From Sulfurimonas hongkongensis (lineage in GTDB: Bacteria > Campylobacterota > Campylobacteria > Campylobacterales > Sulfurimonadaceae): a stretch of 64,000 bases of DNA. The stretch spans positions 124,001-188,000 of the forward strand of contig NZ_AUPZ01000004.1 in assembly GCF_000445475.1 (NCBI RefSeq), given 5' to 3'. The notes beneath the pieces were generated by a model. That model saw only the letters and a program-made list of their open reading frames with translations, was not told the DNA's origin and ran no database searches. Position numbers and translations under genes: made by a program. Of this stretch, positions 44,135 to 53,650 are shown piece after piece; the first letter of the stretch is position 1; every line of letters begins with the position of its first letter.

Positions 44135-44985
44135 GCTGAATCTTCTTTTTTAACGTCTTTCTCTTCTTCTTCTTCTTCTTTTTGACCCTCTAACAAAAGA
44201 GGATCAAATTTTGGTCTTTTTAATCTTTTAGCATCTTTACTAAACTTTATAAGATTCTCAACACTTTTAATGTCTTTATTTGTCTTTTTGATACCGTCAA
44301 GTGAGAGTTTAAATAGCTCATAGGTAGTTATAACATCACTCATTGCCCTATGATGGGTTGCATCTGGGTTTAGGTTGAGTGTATCATTTAAGTAAGACAG
44401 AGCATATCTGTAGGAGACTATAGTTCTTTGAGCAATGGCTAGCGAACATAGAGAACGATTTAGTAGAGGCTCTAGTCCAATTTTTTGCATACTAAGAGAG
44501 ATAAAACTATAATCAAACTTTACATCATGTGCAACAAAGATAGAGTTCGCTAAAAAAGTTTTAAACTTATAAAGTACATCTTTTAAGGGTGGTGCATCTT
44601 TTGTATCTTCGACCTTAATTCCAGTTATTTCAGATATATGAATATTTATCTCTTGGCACTTTACAAGAGACTCAAATCTATCTATGACTTTGCCATCTTT
44701 GATTTTAAGAGCTGCTATTTCGATTATCTGGTGCTTTTCTATCTTTGAGCCATTTGTCTCAATATCTACTATACAAAACTCTCCATCAGTTATAGAAGTA
44801 AATCTTGTAGAGAAGTAGTAAGAACCATGATGCTTTATGATCTCTAGTCCTTGAGAGTGCCAAAGTTCTAAGCAAAGATCTAGTTGATTATCATCTATTT
44901 GAGACTTTAAATGCTCTTGTGCTAAACCTTTGTTTGAGAGTTTTTGGATACTTTTTGCATCTAGCGCGAAATCATTAGTGAGCAT
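44122..44985 (-). CDS. DnaQ-like 3'-5' exonuclease
   Basis: A 287-residue DEDDh exonuclease related to the proofreading subunit of DNA polymerase III. The domain covers about 70-240: [17 protein letters not shown] (Exo I), [11 protein letters not shown] (Exo II) and [15 protein letters not shown] (Exo III with DEDDh His). The N-terminal 70 residues may be a winged helix or linker. The C-terminus is acidic and Lys-rich ([12 protein letters not shown]). It overlaps trpF upstream by 11 nt and accA at its end by 13 nt. It could be DnaQ itself or a paralogue; the window does not decide. Confidence 0.85.
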   Translation of the reverse strand: MLTNDFALDAKSIQKLSNKGLAQEHLKSQIDDNQLDLCLELWHSQGLEIIKHHGSYYFSTRFTSITDGEFCIVDIETNGSKIEKHQIIEIAALKIKDGKVIDRFESLVKCQEINIHISEITGIKVEDTKDAPPLKDVLYKFKTFLANSIFVAHDVKFDYSFISLSMQKIGLEPLLNRSLCSLAIAQRTIVSYRYALSYLNDTLNLNPDATHHRAMSDVITTYELFKLSLDGIKKTNKDIKSVENLIKFSKDAKRLKRPKFDPLLLEGQKEEEEEEKDVKKEDSAYSA

Positions 44986-45559
44986 TATCTATAAACTCTC
45001 TTACTTTTTTTGCATCTTTATTGCCATGAGAAATTTCAACTCCACTACTCACATCAACTCCATAAAAACCATATTTTTTAAGTGCCACTACATTGGATGC
45101 ATCAAGCCCACCAGCTAAGATGATTTTAGAGCAATCAACTCCATCAAACCACTCTATATTTAACCTTTTGCCAGCCCCGCCATAATCCTCACAATATGCA
45201 TCTACAAGTCTATATTCATCACTATAGTTTAAAATATCTTCTGCACTCTTAGCTCTTATGACTTTGATGTGAGGAACAAAAAGTTGCTCATAGAGTGCCT
45301 CGTCTGCTTCAAAGTGGATTTGGGCTAGAGTACATCCAGACTCTTGCATATATGAGTTTATAACTTGTGCATCCACATTTACAAAGAGACCTACTTTTTC
45401 TACAAATGGAGGAAGTTTTGAGATGATTTTTTGTGCATCACTAGGAGAGATATATCTAGGAGACTCTTCATAAAAAACAAAGCCCAGAGCATCAGCACCA
45501 GCGTCTATAGCATTCATAGCATCAGTAAATGTGGTTATTCCGCAAATCTTAGTTTTCAT
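44975..45559 (-). CDS. trpF: Phosphoribosylanthranilate isomerase
   Basis: Third reaction of tryptophan synthesis. The 194 residues form a TIM barrel: MKTKICGITTFTDAMNAID at the start with catalytic Cys in KICGIT, GADALGFVFYEESPRYI, LVDAYCEDYGGAG and ILAGGLDASNV, GVDVSSGVE at the end. The catalytic Asp is in VDAY. No other trp gene is near. It is in a short operon: rpe, trpF, exonuclease. Confidence 0.95.
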   Translation of the reverse strand: MKTKICGITTFTDAMNAIDAGADALGFVFYEESPRYISPSDAQKIISKLPPFVEKVGLFVNVDAQVINSYMQESGCTLAQIHFEADEALYEQLFVPHIKVIRAKSAEDILNYSDEYRLVDAYCEDYGGAGKRLNIEWFDGVDCSKIILAGGLDASNVVALKKYGFYGVDVSSGVEISHGNKDAKKVREFIDNAH

Positions 45560-45566
45560 TATGTTT

Positions 45567-46208
45567 CTAAACTTTAAGTGAAGCTATTGCATCTTTTTTT
45601 GAAGCATGGTTAAAAATATAGCTTCCAGCGACTACAATATCTACACCTACCTCTTTTAGACTTTGTATGTTTTTATAGCTCACTCCCCCATCAACTTCTA
45701 TAAGACAAGCTGGATTTAGTCTCTTTCTCATATCGTTTAGCTTAGCAGCTTTTGGAATAACACTCTGTATAAAACTTTGACCACCAAAGCCAGGATTTAC
45801 ACTCATAAGCAGAACCATATCTAAATCTTTTAAGATGTACTCTAGAGATTCTGGGGGTGTTTGAGGGTTTAAAACTATGGCTGGTTTTATGCCTAGTGAG
45901 CGGATTTTTTGGATGAGTCTGTGAGGATGTTTTTCTTCTTCTATATGGAAAGATATATATTTCGGTTTTAGTGGTGCAAATAGTTCAACAAAAAAAGTGT
46001 TGTTTTGAACCATCAGGTGTATATCAAGTGGTTTCGTAGCACATGCTGCAATGGCAGATACTACAACAGGTCCAATGGTTAAGTTTGGTACAAAATGACC
46101 GTCCATCACATCCACATGAACTAGATCACAGCCACTAGAACATATATCTTCTACATCTCTTTGCAAGTTACCAAAATCAGCCGATAAAACACTAGGGGCT
46201 ACTAACAT
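45567..46208 (-). CDS. rpe: Ribulose-phosphate 3-epimerase
   Basis: Interconverts ribulose 5-phosphate and xylulose 5-phosphate. The 213 residues have APSVLSADFGNLQRD, HVDVMDGHFVPNLTIG, the IDLHLMV-like DIHLMVQN segment, MSVNPGFGGQSF and EVDGGVSYKN, all metal and substrate motifs of the family. It is 7 nt upstream of trpF. A repeat-containing gap of 252 bp lies before it. Confidence 0.95.
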   Translation of the reverse strand: MLVAPSVLSADFGNLQRDVEDICSSGCDLVHVDVMDGHFVPNLTIGPVVVSAIAACATKPLDIHLMVQNNTFFVELFAPLKPKYISFHIEEEKHPHRLIQKIRSLGIKPAIVLNPQTPPESLEYILKDLDMVLLMSVNPGFGGQSFIQSVIPKAAKLNDMRKRLNPACLIEVDGGVSYKNIQSLKEVGVDIVVAGSYIFNHASKKDAIASLKV

Positions 46209-46337
46209 AAATATTCCTTATATATATGAGAACTGAACTCTCATTTTAATTGAATGTTCTGAACAATTATTAAGTTGGATCCTGAATCAAAACAAGAGAA
46301 TCGCTTTTTGCTATGCAAAAATGTTTCTTTAGAGTTC

Positions 46338-46404
46338 AGCATGACATACGTCTCGTCAAGTTAAGTATGACACACATCTCGTCATTCCGTGCTTGACACG
46401 GAAT
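46338..46404. repeat. Repeat-rich intergenic element with GTCATTCCG hairpin
   Basis: Two imperfect direct repeats, 46338-46358 (AGCATGACATACGTCTCGTCA) and 46364-46384, 26 nt apart. A perfect 8-bp hairpin ATTCCGTG-N5-CACGGAAT (46384-46404) follows. The GTCATTCCGTGCTTGACACG motif resembles palindromic repeats dispersed in many proteobacterial genomes. It is in the rpe upstream gap, with no coding frame of note. Confidence 0.65.
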
Positions 46405-46460
46405 CTAGTTTATAGATTGATTCAGAGTGTTTAGTTTTGTAATTATACAGATGCAAGCTT

Positions 46461-47855
46461 TTATCTAGTTAAGAAAAAGAGAAACTTATCATCATTAAAA
46501 GATAGCTCAACTTGAACACCTTTTCTATCTTGAACTACCTCTAAGAGACTCTCAACATCGTTGTAGGTACGAGGGAGAGTTATATCTACGCTAATATTTT
46601 GATCCGAGAGAAGTGTTTTAATCTTTCCACCGACAATATTAACAAGCTCTGCTAAGGTATCTAAGATAAGCTCTACATCATTAGTATTTTCCCCTATAAG
46701 GAGCTCACAAGCTTTTTTTGCGATACCTTTAGGGAAGACTAATATCACCATTCCATCTAAGTCCCCATAGTAACCAATAGAACTTGCAATTTTGTCCGTT
46801 TTGTCTTTTATATCTATGGCTTGAACTTGAGCAGATTGTTTGATGGCTTTAGAATTTGTCATCATCTCAATAGTAACAACCGTTGCATCTATAAATCTTG
46901 GCAACTCAGTCACAGTCTTTTTGTTTATAACCCTTTTAGTTTTAGTATTTGCTGCACTCGATGCTCCAAGCTCTTCGAGAAGCTCTTTGTTTTTTAAGAT
47001 ATCATCCATCTGTTCATAAAACAAGATGCCAGCGTCTTCAAGAGTCTCTTTAAAGGTCTCTGTAGTCTTTTCAAAGTCCATACCAACAAAACAGATGCTA
47101 GCGTTATATTCAGCTGCAGCACTCGCTAGTTTTGAGAAAAAATTTAGTGCATGAACATTCATGCTTATTACTTTGTAAGCATCAAATATAAAGAGCCTAA
47201 AGCCTACATTTAAGGAGTTATTATGGTACTGGATATTGAACTTATTTGAAATCTCTGCATCTAAAAAAGAAGAGATAGAGTAAATAATGGCATTTCCTGT
47301 AACTCTTGTAGCTATTTTTTGTCCCATTTGACCTAGATATGTTAAGTCAACTATGGCATCATAAGCATCTTTGTTAGATGATTTTTCTTTAAATTCTTTC
47401 TCTGTTTGGGCAATTATGGGATTGTGTCCATTGTCATGAAGCTCTATAGCCATTGCTGAGCGTTGAGATTTGTCTTCACTATAGAGTAAAACATTTTTAT
47501 TTTGGTTTTGAAAAGAGGAGGAAAAAAGATAGGCTATATCTATAGTTTTATATAAAGAGAAGTACATTTTTTCTTGATAAAAGATATGGATGGCTTTGTA
47601 TTTTTTCTCATCATAGTCACAAAAACCAACTGTTGCATGATTTTTGTGTCTTACTTTAGTAAAGAGTTTTATAAAGATATCAAGTCCATTTTTGTTAAAA
47701 AACACAACTCGTTTTAATGAAACTAAAATCATATCAACATCTAGCGTAGCTGTAGCCTCAATGTCATCTATGCTTAGAAAAGAGCTACTGCTGTTTCCAT
47801 CTAAAAAGCCTTGAGGAGTAAAGACTCCTACTCCATTTTTGACAACGGCTCTCAT
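46461..47855 (-). CDS. STAS/receiver-like/CheX fusion protein
   Basis: A 464-residue cytoplasmic signalling protein of unknown partner. About 1-105 resembles a STAS domain (VGVFTPQGFLDGN; FFNKNGLDIFIKLF). About 110-225 resembles a receiver-like fold (NVLLYSEDKSQRSAMAIELH) without obvious conserved phosphoacceptor Asp. About 310-464 is CheX-like, with ELVNIVGGKIKTLL carrying the ExxN pair used by CheX phosphatases near residue 407. Its start overlaps the end of the HDOD gene by 4 nt. It likely works with a response regulator elsewhere, such as CheY; this is inference. Confidence 0.65.
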   Translation of the reverse strand: MRAVVKNGVGVFTPQGFLDGNSSSSFLSIDDIEATATLDVDMILVSLKRVVFFNKNGLDIFIKLFTKVRHKNHATVGFCDYDEKKYKAIHIFYQEKMYFSLYKTIDIAYLFSSSFQNQNKNVLLYSEDKSQRSAMAIELHDNGHNPIIAQTEKEFKEKSSNKDAYDAIVDLTYLGQMGQKIATRVTGNAIIYSISSFLDAEISNKFNIQYHNNSLNVGFRLFIFDAYKVISMNVHALNFFSKLASAAAEYNASICFVGMDFEKTTETFKETLEDAGILFYEQMDDILKNKELLEELGASSAANTKTKRVINKKTVTELPRFIDATVVTIEMMTNSKAIKQSAQVQAIDIKDKTDKIASSIGYYGDLDGMVILVFPKGIAKKACELLIGENTNDVELILDTLAELVNIVGGKIKTLLSDQNISVDITLPRTYNDVESLLEVVQDRKGVQVELSFNDDKFLFFLTR

Positions 47856-48682
47856 TTTATCTCCATAAGAGTGGCAAAATCATCATAGATGTCACTTACA
47901 AAATCTACCTGAAAATCGATAAAATCATTTAAACCTGCTTCTATAAACATAGGCTGAGAGAGCTCATAAAAAAGTAGCAGATGCATCCACTTTGCAAGTA
48001 GGTTTATTTTTCCATTGGCTGATGGTTTTAATCCTGAGCTAGCTTGAATAATCTCGCCTATCTCTTTAGGCATCTCCCATTTTATAGAAATCTGTTCGCA
48101 GATATCAAACAGACCTATCCCACAAAGACGAGTTAGTATAGTATTGTAGTCGAGATTTTTAGTAGATCTTAAAAGTTTTACATCTTCGATCCTTTGGCAA
48201 AAAAGAGCCTCTGAGACTATGATGCTAGCTGGGAGTAGAGTTATAGAACTTGTTACGTTTTTATCATCAATACCTAGATGCTTTAAAATAAGCTCCCATC
48301 TTTTTGAGAGTCTTGCTTGGAGCTCATAAAAAGATTTTGCATTTAGTTTAAAAAGTAACCATTTTGAAGGGCTTAGAAGTGTAGTCATATAGTTATAGAC
48401 GGTTTGCTGTGAGCCTGAGACGCCTAAGATGCCAAAGATCTGTGATATATCTTTGATCTCATGTGAGAAGCCATAGATAGGTTTATTTACTAAATTTTTA
48501 AGATATTTTGCAAGAGCTAGATCTGTTTGAGCAATCTTTGAAGCTTTTATAAGTTCACCATCATTTAAGAGTGAGAGAGTCTCTTTTAGTGCTTTTGGAG
48601 CAGGTGGAATTTTCTCTATATACTCATCAATCTCGTCTTTTGTTATCATTTTCTCTTCATTATTGGTATAGATTTGATACAT
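47852..48682 (-). CDS. HDOD-domain protein
   Basis: A 276-residue protein with an HDOD domain (about 20-220): IPPAPKALKETLSLLNDGEL, QTDLALAKYLKNLVN, ISQIFGILGVSGSQQTVYNYM. HDOD proteins are non-catalytic relatives of HD phosphodiesterases and often act in signalling or cell cycle. Neither start has a good ribosome site; an internal ATG at 48649 gives MITKDEIDEYIEK, which may be the true start. The CheX-like gene overlaps by ATGA, so they form one unit. Partners are not identified. Confidence 0.75.
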   Translation of the reverse strand: MYQIYTNNEEKMITKDEIDEYIEKIPPAPKALKETLSLLNDGELIKASKIAQTDLALAKYLKNLVNKPIYGFSHEIKDISQIFGILGVSGSQQTVYNYMTTLLSPSKWLLFKLNAKSFYELQARLSKRWELILKHLGIDDKNVTSSITLLPASIIVSEALFCQRIEDVKLLRSTKNLDYNTILTRLCGIGLFDICEQISIKWEMPKEIGEIIQASSGLKPSANGKINLLAKWMHLLLFYELSQPMFIEAGLNDFIDFQVDFVSDIYDDFATLMEIK

Positions 48683-48822
48683 TTTATCTTTATATATATA
48701 AAATACCTATTAAATCTACTTATGCTTTGTTTGTTCAAACATGGAGCTGCCTTTAAGCTGGAGTTTTGCTTCACATTGATATAATTCGCAACTTTTAAAA
48801 ACCTAAAACTAAGGATTCTAGC

Positions 48823-49011
48823 ATGGCAAGAAGATGTGCTATTAGTGGCAAAGGCCCTATGAGTGGGAACAATGTTTCTCATGCAAAAAACAGAACAAAG
48901 CGTCGTTTTTTACTAAACTTAAGAACAGTGCGTATCACATTAGAAGATGGTACAACCAAAAAGATTAAAATTTCTGCAAAAGAATTACGCACACTAAAGA
49001 AAAACTCGTAA
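48823..49011 (+). CDS. rpmB: 50S ribosomal protein L28
   Basis: A 62-residue basic large-subunit protein. The [20 protein letters not shown] start and the [16 protein letters not shown] segment are characteristic. It opens an operon with the potassium channel gene (18-nt gap) and argJ. The rpmB-channel pair is also known in Helicobacter. Confidence 0.97.
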   Translation: MARRCAISGKGPMSGNNVSHAKNRTKRRFLLNLRTVRITLEDGTTKKIKISAKELRTLKKNS

Positions 49012-49028
49012 GAGTATAGGAAATAGAG

Positions 49029-50159
49029 TTGAATCTTTTACAAAGGATTCGCAACTTCCTACATTGGGAGTCTGCTCCCAAACCCCAAACTAAACTTCTT
49101 CCTGAAGTTTATCCACATCTGAGAAAATTTCGTCTACCTCTTATTTTAACAATCATAACAATGTTACTTGGAACTATAGGCTATTTACTTTTAGAAAAAG
49201 TATCTCTAATGGATGCCATTTACCAAACAGGTATTACATTTACTACCGTTGGTTTTGGGGAGGTTTTTGAAGTCTCTAATGCAGGACGACTCTTTACTAT
49301 AACACTAATTATTGCTGGTTTTGCTATATTTACTAGTGCTATAGGTATCATGGCGACTGAGTTAAATAGAGGTACTATTTTTAAGATTTTAAAGGAGCGA
49401 AAAATGTTATATAAGATAGCAAGATTAAAGAAGCATTTTGTTGTTTGTTATCATAATGATTACACTCTTGAAGTTACCAAACAGCTAAGAAAAAATCATA
49501 TTCCTTTTGTTGTTGTTGATCCTAGAGAAGAGATTCATGAGTGGGCAATAGAGCATAACTATCAAAGCTACTTAAAAGCAGAGCCTCATGCTGAACTCTC
49601 AATGTTAAAGGCACATCTAGCATCCGCAAAAGGACTTATAACTCTATCTTCATCTATAGCTGATAATATTGCTCTTATAGCTTCTGTAAGACTTTTTGAA
49701 CAGGAACATTTTTTGCCACGTCCATATTATGTTATCTCAGCAGCTGAGGCTATGAACGATGTTGAAAAACTTAAAAAATTAGGCGCAGACACAGTTGTCT
49801 CGCCTACAAAACTAACTGCCCAAAGAGTTAGTGCAATGGCGGCCCGCCCTGATATGGAAAATCTTTTAGAAGAGTTTTTATATAAGAGTGATAATCCACT
49901 AGATATGGAAGAAGTAGAGGTTCCAAAGTATAGTTGGGCAGTTCTTAAGAAGATAAAAGAGACACATATTCGCCAAATCACCAATACTTCAGTTATTGGT
50001 ATAACGAAAAAAGATGGTAAATTTATCTCTATGCCAAAGGGTGATGTACTCATTACTAGTGAATGTAAACTCCTTATTATTGGTATGCAGAGTGATATCA
50101 CAACCACAAAAGAGCTGCTTAGAAAGAGAACTAAACCTAAGGAGTTGAGATTTGTATAA
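49029..50159 (+). CDS. Two-TM potassium channel with RCK-like domain
   Basis: A 376-residue inner-membrane channel. TM1 (about 37-55), a pore loop with selectivity filter [13 protein letters not shown] near residue 73, then TM2 (about 85-105). The cytoplasmic TrkA-N/RCK-like domain (about 125-245) starts FVVCYHNDY, lacking the usual GxGxxG nucleotide loop, and a TrkA-C-like end follows. The filter TVGFGE differs from the common TVGYGD. The start is TTG with AGGAAATAGAG before it. It overlaps argJ by 8 nt. Confidence 0.85.
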   Translation: MNLLQRIRNFLHWESAPKPQTKLLPEVYPHLRKFRLPLILTIITMLLGTIGYLLLEKVSLMDAIYQTGITFTTVGFGEVFEVSNAGRLFTITLIIAGFAIFTSAIGIMATELNRGTIFKILKERKMLYKIARLKKHFVVCYHNDYTLEVTKQLRKNHIPFVVVDPREEIHEWAIEHNYQSYLKAEPHAELSMLKAHLASAKGLITLSSSIADNIALIASVRLFEQEHFLPRPYYVISAAEAMNDVEKLKKLGADTVVSPTKLTAQRVSAMAARPDMENLLEEFLYKSDNPLDMEEVEVPKYSWAVLKKIKETHIRQITNTSVIGITKKDGKFISMPKGDVLITSECKLLIIGMQSDITTTKELLRKRTKPKELRFV

Positions 50160-51327
50160 TATAGTTCAAGCAACTGGTGGAGTCTGTGCATCGGAAGGAT
50201 TTTTTGCTGATGGGATAAGCGCTGGACTTAAAAAAGACAATGCACTAGATATGGCTTTTATTTATAGTGATAGTGAGTGTGAAATAGCCTCAGTTTTTAC
50301 CACAAACAAGATGTTTGCAGCTCCTATAAAGCACTTTAGGGCTAAGGGTGAGTTTAAGACTAACTTTGTGCTAATTAACTCAAAAAATGCAAATGCAATG
50401 ACTGGTAAGGTTGGAGTTGATGATATAGATGAGGTGTTAAGCAACTGCTCAGAGATGTTAAATCCTATCATGAGTTCAACTGGTGTTATTGGAGTGAGAC
50501 TTCCAAAAGAAAAAATCATAAAGGGTATGAAGCTCTTTGACATAAAGAAGAAAAATCCAAACAATGCTGCAAAAGCCATTATGACAACTGACTCATTTTC
50601 AAAAGAGATAGCTCTAAAGGTTACACTCGATGATGGTAGCAGTTTTAGTATAGGAGCTATGGCAAAGGGTGCTGGAATGATAAACCCTGCAATGGCTACG
50701 ATGCTCTGCTTTATAACTACAGATGCTAAGGTTTCAAAGCAAGAGATGCAAGAGATTCTTGATGAGGTCACAAAGACAACTTTTAACGCTATAAGTGTTG
50801 ATGGTGATACTTCTACAAATGATACAGTTTTACTTCTAAGCAACTCTAGAAGTGGTGCATATGATAGAGAAGCTTTTAAAGAAGCACTTTTTAAAGTTAT
50901 GCACTTTTTAGCGTTAGAGATAGTAAGAGATGGGGAGGGCGCTACTAAACTTGTGACTTATAAAATCACGGGTGCAAAAAATAATGCAGATGCTGAGGTA
51001 GTTGCAAAGACTCTAAGTGACTCACTCTTAGTAAAAACTGCTCTTTTTGGAGAAGATCCAAACTGGGGAAGGATAGCCTCTACTGTGGGAGCAAGTGGAG
51101 TTGAAGCTTATGAACAGATGCTGAAAATCTCATTTGACAATCTTTGTGTTTATGATAGAGGCAGACTAAATTTCGATGCTGAGATGGAGAAAAAGTGTGC
51201 AGTGGTAATGAGCCATAAAAAGTTTACTATTTCTTGTGACTTAGGAGTAGGAGCGGGCAGCTTTAAAGCTTATGGTTGTGATCTAGGCTATGAGTATGTC
51301 AAAATCAATGCAGACTATAGAACCTAA
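50152..51327 (+). CDS. argJ: Glutamate N-acetyltransferase / ArgJ
   Basis: Recycles the acetyl group in arginine synthesis (ornithine acetyltransferase, possibly also N-acetylglutamate synthase). The 391 residues include [20 protein letters not shown], where the protein cuts itself before the Thr in MATML, then [16 protein letters not shown] near 222 and [15 protein letters not shown] near 301. Start TTG at 50152 with AAGGAGT upstream; it overlaps the channel gene stop by 8 nt. One versus two activities cannot be told. Confidence 0.94.
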   Translation: MYNIVQATGGVCASEGFFADGISAGLKKDNALDMAFIYSDSECEIASVFTTNKMFAAPIKHFRAKGEFKTNFVLINSKNANAMTGKVGVDDIDEVLSNCSEMLNPIMSSTGVIGVRLPKEKIIKGMKLFDIKKKNPNNAAKAIMTTDSFSKEIALKVTLDDGSSFSIGAMAKGAGMINPAMATMLCFITTDAKVSKQEMQEILDEVTKTTFNAISVDGDTSTNDTVLLLSNSRSGAYDREAFKEALFKVMHFLALEIVRDGEGATKLVTYKITGAKNNADAEVVAKTLSDSLLVKTALFGEDPNWGRIASTVGASGVEAYEQMLKISFDNLCVYDRGRLNFDAEMEKKCAVVMSHKKFTISCDLGVGAGSFKAYGCDLGYEYVKINADYRT

Positions 51328-51377
51328 TTTGTCATCTACAAGAACAAAAGTTACTCAACAATAAAAAATGTTACTGG

Positions 51378-51399
51378 AGGGTTGAAAATAATCAACCCT
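51378..51399. terminator. Bidirectional terminator hairpin between argJ and the PiT gene
   Basis: AGGGTTGA-N6-TCAACCCT, a perfect 8-bp stem between two convergent genes. It touches the PiT stop codon. T/A-rich flanks are on both sides but no long T-run. Confidence 0.6.
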
Positions 51400-53048
51400 T
51401 AAACCATTATCCCTTTTATCATAAAAAATAGCATAGCTGCTAGAACTGCTGCTGCTGGAACTGTTACGACCCATGCTGTGATGATTTTTTTGATAGCTTC
51501 TCTCTTTACATACTCGATTTTTTTAGCCTGTTTGATGCTCTTTTTTGTGGACTTTATCTGCGATTTTTCTATAGCTATACTTTTATATAGATCTACAATT
51601 CTTTCATAATCTTCTTGTATCTTGCCCTCTTTTGCCTCTAGAGTTAAGAGCTCTGCATTTAGAGCATTGAGAATTTCCTTATCTTCGATGATACTTTGCT
51701 TTTCTTCTTCTATGGTTTTATCGACATCATTTAAATCCAACCACTCTCTTAAAAATCCAACACCAAATACACCACCAATAGCGATGTGAGTCGAACTAAC
51801 AGGAAGTCCTAGCTGAGATGCTATGATAACAGTAATAGCTGCTGCTATAGCAATTGAGAATGCTCTGATTTGGTCAAGCTCTGTAATCTCACTACCTACT
51901 GTTTTGATAAGCTTTGGTCCATAAAGAGCAAGTCCTAGAGCGATACCTAAAGCACCGACTGCCATGACCCATAAAGGGATAGATGCATTAGAAGTTATTC
52001 CACCATTTACAACCGCATCATTTATTGCGGCTAATGGTCCGATTGCATTTGCGACATCATTTGCACCGTGAGCAAAACTTAAAAGTGCAGCTGAAAAAAT
52101 TAGGGGGATTGTAAAGAGTGCATTTACAGAGGCTTTTGTATTTTCAAGCGCAGTATTGTTGGATCCAACTCTATATTTTACAGTAAAATAAACAACTATA
52201 GCAATTAAAAAACCTATTAAAAGGGCAACCAACATAGTTGGTTTGTCACTCATCTCTATAGAGACTAAAGGTATAAGGTTTAAAAACTCAACAGTTTGTG
52301 GCCATATTTTTTTAAAACCCTTTATTATAATATACGTTACAAACGACCATGCCATTATAGATACAAAGAAGGGGACATATTTTTTTGCTGCTAAAACTTT
52401 GTCTTCTTTAAAAACTATAGATTTTTTAATAGCATAGAGAAAAAGAGCTGCGATAATTCCACCCATAATAGGCGAGATTATCCATGATGCAGCGATTTTT
52501 GCCATAGTACTCCAAGAGACTATGGAAAAACCAGCAGCAGCAATACCTGCCCCCATTACACCTCCAACTACAGAGTGTGTAGTAGATACTGGTGCGCGCA
52601 TCATAGTAGCAAAGTTAAGCCAAAGGGCTGCTGCTAAAAGAGCTGCCATCATTGCCCATATAAAAGGGTCGGCATTATCTCCAAAGGCTGTTATATCTAT
52701 GATACCACTCTTGATGGTATTTACAACCTCTCCACCAGCAATCAAAGCTCCAGCAGCTTCAAAAACAGCAGCAATAATAATAGCAGTAGTTAGAGTTAGT
52801 GCTCTTGAACCAACAGCAGGCCCTACATTGTTAGCTACATCATTAGCACCGATGTTCATAGCCATATATGCACCAATGAGTGCAGCAATCGCTAAGAACA
52901 TATTGTTAGAAATTCCACCATTGCTTAAAAAACTAAAGGTTAAAACACCAATCATAAAAAATAGTGAAAAACCTAGTCTTGTAAAGTCAGTACCGCTCTT
53001 TTTAAGAGCAACTTTTTCTAGCCTTTTAAAAGTTGAAATCTCCATCAT
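51399..53048 (-). CDS. PiT-family inorganic phosphate transporter
   Basis: A 549-residue inner-membrane phosphate permease. Two copies of the PiT signature are present: IGANDVANNVGPAVGSR near 66 and AHGANDVANAIGPLA near 325. About 11 helices are predicted. Before the last helix lies a charged coiled coil of roughly 90 residues (about 430-520), unlike the compact E. coli PitA. GAGGTA precedes two Met codons (53048, 53045); the second has the better spacing. It converges with argJ. Confidence 0.9.
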   Translation of the reverse strand: MMEISTFKRLEKVALKKSGTDFTRLGFSLFFMIGVLTFSFLSNGGISNNMFLAIAALIGAYMAMNIGANDVANNVGPAVGSRALTLTTAIIIAAVFEAAGALIAGGEVVNTIKSGIIDITAFGDNADPFIWAMMAALLAAALWLNFATMMRAPVSTTHSVVGGVMGAGIAAAGFSIVSWSTMAKIAASWIISPIMGGIIAALFLYAIKKSIVFKEDKVLAAKKYVPFFVSIMAWSFVTYIIIKGFKKIWPQTVEFLNLIPLVSIEMSDKPTMLVALLIGFLIAIVVYFTVKYRVGSNNTALENTKASVNALFTIPLIFSAALLSFAHGANDVANAIGPLAAINDAVVNGGITSNASIPLWVMAVGALGIALGLALYGPKLIKTVGSEITELDQIRAFSIAIAAAITVIIASQLGLPVSSTHIAIGGVFGVGFLREWLDLNDVDKTIEEEKQSIIEDKEILNALNAELLTLEAKEGKIQEDYERIVDLYKSIAIEKSQIKSTKKSIKQAKKIEYVKREAIKKIITAWVVTVPAAAVLAAMLFFMIKGIMV

Positions 53049-53110
53049 TACCTCAAAAATATATTTTAAAAATTATACCTTTATTTGGGTTACATGAGGA
53101 TTACGAAACT

Positions 53111-53650
53111 CTATTTTAAATATGCTTTTATAATCTCTTGACGCTCTATAGGTCTATCTGCCCCGCTTGAGCCAAGAGTCGCAACACTGTTTAGTTTTTT
53201 AATAGTTGACATCGACTCTTTTGTTGCCTCGCCAAATATTGTGTGTCTTCCATTTAACCAAGGAGTCTTTGCGGTTGTTATAAAAAACTGACTCCCATTT
53301 GTGTGAGGTCCAGCGTTTGCCATAGCTAAAATGCCAGCCTTGTTAAAGGTTTTGTTTTTATACTCATCTTTGAAGCTTTTGCCCCAAATACTCTCTCCAC
53401 CACGACCGCTTTCAGTTGGATCTCCACCTTGAATCATAAAGTTCTTGATGATTCTGTGAAAGGCTACACCGCTGTAATAACCATTTTTTACATGTGTAGT
53501 GAAGTTCTTTACTGCTAGTGGTGCAATGTCATTAAACATGATTAACTCTATTTTACCTTGTGTAGTCTCTAAAACTACACTCTGCTTTTTCTCATCTGCG
53601 CTGAGGTTTATACTTAGCATTAGTAGAATTAAAAGTAAGATTTTATTCAT
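53111..53650 (-). CDS. ppiA: Periplasmic cyclophilin-type peptidyl-prolyl isomerase
   Basis: A 179-residue exported prolyl isomerase. A signal peptide (about 1-18, MNKILLLILLMLSINLSA) precedes the cyclophilin domain with VAFHRIIKNFMIQGGDPT near 66, GGESIWGKSFKDE near 85, LAMANAGPHTNGSQFFIT near 110 and LNGRHTIFGEAT near 133. The catalytic Arg (FHR) is kept. It overlaps the preceding gene by 8 nt, so it is co-transcribed. Confidence 0.93.
   Translation of the reverse strand: MNKILLLILLMLSINLSADEKKQSVVLETTQGKIELIMFNDIAPLAVKNFTTHVKNGYYSGVAFHRIIKNFMIQGGDPTESGRGGESIWGKSFKDEYKNKTFNKAGILAMANAGPHTNGSQFFITTAKTPWLNGRHTIFGEATKESMSTIKKLNSVATLGSSGADRPIERQEIIKAYLK

Noticed and set aside
46338-46404. CRISPR array
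   Set aside because: Only two imperfect repeats with a 5-nt gap between them and no cas gene; not a repeat-spacer pattern.
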